Shown here one piece after another: positions 6,263 through 8,202 of a stretch of DNA of 8,202 nucleotides. The stretch covers positions 1 through 8,202 of the forward strand of contig VFLF01000418.1 of the NCBI GenBank assembly GCA_009885185.1, in the 5' to 3' direction. The position numbers were made by a program, and so were the translations under genes. The notes under the pieces were generated by a model. That model was not told where the DNA came from. It did no database searches and was given only the letters and a program-made list of their open reading frames with translations. The first letter of the stretch is position 1. Each line of letters opens with the position of its first letter. This DNA comes from Nitrosomonadales bacterium. Its GTDB lineage: Bacteria; Pseudomonadota; Gammaproteobacteria; Burkholderiales; SG8-41.

Positions 6263-7249
6263 ATGAAGCACACCATGATTTTCCTGCGTATGGTGGTGGC
6301 CGTCGCGGCCAGCGCGGTGTTTTGCAGTTGGGCGCAGCCGCAACCGCAAACTTACCCGAGCAAGCCCATACGCTTCATCGCGCCGTTTCCGCCCGGCGGC
6401 ACCACCGATGTTCTGGCGCGCACACTGGCGCAAAAACTCGGCGAAAGCCTTGGGCGGCAAGTGGTGGTCGAGAATCGTCCCGGCGCGGCCGGCAATATCG
6501 GCACTGAAATCGCCGCCAAATCCGCGCCCGACGGCTACACGCTGGTGTTGTGCGCAAGTTCCGCGCTGGTCACCAACCCGCATCTCTACAAACGCCAGGG
6601 ATTCGATCCGCTGAATGATCTGGCGCCGATCACGCTGGTCGCCAAAGGCGGGCAGGTGCTGGTGGTGCATCCGTCGGTGCCGGCGAAAACCTTCAAGGAA
6701 TTGCTCGCGCTCGCCAACGCCAGACCCGGTCGGCTGACGTTCGGATCCGGCGGCAACGGCACGCCTGCGCATATCTCCGGTGAAATCTTCAAGTCGGCAA
6801 CCGGCGTCAAGATTATCCATGTGCCGTACAAAGGCACGATTCAGTCGGTGATCGATCTAGTCGCGGGGCAGATCGACATGGTGTTCTCCGACATGGTGCC
6901 GGCGGTGCCGCAAATCAAATCCGGCAAGCTGCGCGCGCTTGCGGTGACCAGCGGGCAGCGCTCGCGGGCGCTGCCGGATGTGCCCACGACGGCGGAAACC
7001 GGCATTCAGATTACCGTGCCGGAAACCTGGTGGGCGATCCTCGCGCCTAAGGGAACGCCGGCGCCCATCATCAACCGCCTCAACGCCGACCTCGCGCAAA
7101 TCCTCACGCTGCCCGACGTGCAGGAGCGATATGCCAGCCTGGGTATCTTTACCGCGCACTCGACGCCGGAGCGCGTAATGGAACAGATCAGAACCGAATT
7201 GCCGCTGTTTGGCAAAGTGCTCAAGGCTGCGGGCGTCGAGCAGGAATAG
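6263..7249 (+). CDS. Bug/TctC-family periplasmic solute-binding protein (receptor 4)
   Basis: This 328-residue Bug receptor has a signal peptide (MKHTMIFLRMVVAVAASAVF, cleavage probably after SWA24). The family core follows: YPSKPIRFIAPFPPGGTTD with the ligand aspartate D49, VENRPGAAGNIGTE, an APDG turn, VHPSVPAKTFKE, FGSGGNGTPAH, HVPYKGTIQ and LPDVPTTAETG. By eye it resembles receptor 2 more than receptor 1. The frame is open upstream to 6128, but AGGAG eight bases before the ATG at 6263 and the start of the signal peptide there fix this start. It stands alone: a degraded gene and a palindrome-rich leader lie upstream, and a convergent amidase gene follows 11 bp after its stop. No permease genes accompany it, as is usual for orphan Bug receptors. 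The ligand is unknown. Confidence 0.94.
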   Translation: MKHTMIFLRMVVAVAASAVFCSWAQPQPQTYPSKPIRFIAPFPPGGTTDVLARTLAQKLGESLGRQVVVENRPGAAGNIGTEIAAKSAPDGYTLVLCASSALVTNPHLYKRQGFDPLNDLAPITLVAKGGQVLVVHPSVPAKTFKELLALANARPGRLTFGSGGNGTPAHISGEIFKSATGVKIIHVPYKGTIQSVIDLVAGQIDMVFSDMVPAVPQIKSGKLRALAVTSGQRSRALPDVPTTAETGIQITVPETWWAILAPKGTPAPIINRLNADLAQILTLPDVQERYASLGIFTAHSTPERVMEQIRTELPLFGKVLKAAGVEQE

Positions 7250-7263
7250 CGCGCCGCGCGCTA
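7247..7263. terminator. 17-bp palindrome containing both convergent stop codons
   Basis: TAGCGCGC-C-GCGCGCTA has perfect 8-bp arms around one base. The left TAG is the stop of receptor 4 and the right CTA is the stop (TAG) of the amidase on the other strand. It could fold as a very stable short hairpin in either transcript, but no T tract follows, so a terminator role is only possible. Confidence 0.3.
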
Positions 7264-8022
7264 ACGCTCCATCTTGCGCTGTATCAGGCAATGCAGCAGC
7301 GCGCGGTCTTCTTCTGACAATACGCTGTTGCTGTCCACGCCGAGAAAATGCCGTTTGAACGCGGCCACGGACGCATTAAAAACCGTGACATCGTAGCCAA
7401 ACGCCGCCATTAACAAGCGGTCGCTGGCACTCGCGGGGGCCGGCGCATAGGGCGGCTCGCACCACAACCCAAAGCCGCGCTCCGCCAAACGCTTCCACGG
7501 AAAAAAACGGCTTGGGTCCACCTTGCGTCCCGGTATCACATCACCGTGCCCCAAAAAATTCGCCGTGGGAATGTTGTAACGCGCTTTCAGATCGGCCAGC
7601 AACAGCAGCAGCGTCTCAATCATCGGCTCGTCAAACGGCTCAAAGCCGTTGTTATCAAGTTCGATGCCGATGGAGGCGGAATTCAGATCGGCAAGGCCGC
7701 CCCAGTAGGCTTCGCCCGCGTGCCAAGAGCGCGCCAGTTCATCCACCAGGTAATACAGTTTGCCGTCGCGCCCGATCAGGTAATGCGAACTGACTTGGCG
7801 TACAGGGTCCGTCAGCGTGCGCAGCGATTCCTCGGCGGTGTTGTCGCTGGTGTGATGCAGGATGACGTAGTTGGGACGGCGCGGCCCGAAGTTCACCGAA
7901 GGGCGTTCGATCACCGGCAGGCTGGTGTGTGGCGGCAACCCGCCGCGCGGCGGCGATGCGCATGCGCTTAACAACAGCAGCGCCACGACGCCGAGTATAT
8001 ATAATTTATTGTTTAAAAACAT
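7261..8022 (-). CDS. amiD: AmiD-type N-acetylmuramoyl-L-alanine amidase, lipoprotein
   Basis: This 253-residue protein has a lipoprotein signal with lipobox LSAC (lipidated C21), so it is probably anchored in the outer membrane facing the periplasm. The Amidase_2 domain (about 50-180) carries the zinc ligands H56 (in LHHTSDN), H159 (in GHGDVIPGRKVDP) and D169, with the catalytic E121 (IGIELDNNG) and K167. It would cut the bond between N-acetylmuramic acid and L-alanine in peptidoglycan or in turnover muropeptides. The C-terminal part (about 205-250; FGYDV...AAFKRHFLG...LLHCLIQRK) matches the small peptidoglycan-binding-like helical domain of AmiD. The start at 8022 gives the signal sequence directly; no strong ribosome-binding site is visible, and the upstream gene ends 21 bp before, so co-transcription is likely. 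It is unrelated in function to the receptors. Confidence 0.92.
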   Translation of the reverse strand: MFLNNKLYILGVVALLLLSACASPPRGGLPPHTSLPVIERPSVNFGPRRPNYVILHHTSDNTAEESLRTLTDPVRQVSSHYLIGRDGKLYYLVDELARSWHAGEAYWGGLADLNSASIGIELDNNGFEPFDEPMIETLLLLLADLKARYNIPTANFLGHGDVIPGRKVDPSRFFPWKRLAERGFGLWCEPPYAPAPASASDRLLMAAFGYDVTVFNASVAAFKRHFLGVDSNSVLSEEDRALLHCLIQRKMER

Positions 8023-8043
8023 ATACTTATGATAATACCACCA

Positions 8044-8202
8044 TCAAAATATACCCAACGCCAATCCCGCTGCCAGCGCGGCGCCCGCTTCCTCGCAACG
8101 CTGCAATTGATCCGGCGGGATGGTTTTCATGGCAAGTATTTTCTCTGGCGTTTGCGCGTACGTGCAGACTATCACCGCTTCGGCCGCCTTGCGCAACCGC
8201 CA
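8044..8202 (-). CDS. 3' end of an unrecognised gene (52 residues visible)
   Basis: Reading leftwards from the window edge, the frame is open for 52 codons to TGA at 8046-8044. The visible tail contains AAEAVIVCTYAQTPEKILAMK followed by IPPDQLQRCEEAGAALAAG and ends GLALGIF. Codon choice (many GCG, GCC, CTG and CGC codons) fits a real gene, and its end sits 21 bp before the amidase start in the same direction. The rest lies outside the window. I do not recognise the family. Confidence 0.5.
   Translation of the reverse strand, partial: WRLRKAAEAVIVCTYAQTPEKILAMKTIPPDQLQRCEEAGAALAAGLALGIF

Noticed and set aside
1..8202. CRISPR array, tRNA, rRNA, insertion sequence or phage genes
   Set aside because: I saw no regularly spaced repeats, cloverleaf structures, transposase or integrase motifs, or phage-type proteins.

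Overview
The window is GC-rich and densely coding. It carries four separate genes for periplasmic solute-binding proteins of the Bug/TctC family (tripartite tricarboxylate transporter receptors). Massive expansion of orphan Bug genes, together with a 75-bp repeat built from GTTCCCGC/GCGGGAAC-type palindromes, points to a betaproteobacterium, most likely of the order Burkholderiales. This placement is an inference from gene content, since no rRNA or marker gene is present.

Left part (1-2853, minus strand): a probable operon read leftwards. It holds Bug receptor 2 (2853-1894), then Bug receptor 1 (1878-895, 15 bp later), then, after a 206-bp gap holding the repeat, an enolase-superfamily dehydratase close to D(-)-tartrate dehydratase (688 to the window edge). 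The layout suggests uptake of a hydroxy-dicarboxylate followed by its dehydration. No TctA/TctB membrane subunits are present, so the receptors must use a transporter encoded elsewhere.

Centre (2854-5997): a 129-bp divergent promoter region separates this operon from a plus-strand pair, Bug receptor 3 (2983-3963) and an exported or membrane-anchored alpha/beta hydrolase (3967-4944) that starts 3 bp after the receptor's stop. Converging on it is a minus-strand pair: a 40-residue single-span membrane protein (5473-5351) and an AtzH/HpxZ-like NTF2-fold protein (5325-4957). This pair has a near-consensus sigma-70 promoter. At 5643-5997 lies the wreck of a HupE/UreJ-like membrane protein gene: its N-terminal start and C-terminal end are both recognisable but lie out of frame with the middle missing.

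Right part (5998-8202): a 265-bp non-coding leader with three inverted repeats, two of them matched 14-bp palindromes three helical turns apart, precedes Bug receptor 4 (6263-7249). Converging on it is an AmiD-type lipoprotein N-acetylmuramoyl-L-alanine amidase (8022-7261), preceded by the 3' end of an unrecognised gene (8202-8044).

The genes are mostly known families. I do not see a clearly new multi-gene system. The best leads are the paired palindromes at 6060-6104, the 40-residue protein with its strong promoter, the internally deleted gene at 5643-5997, and the receptor/dehydratase and receptor/hydrolase pairings.
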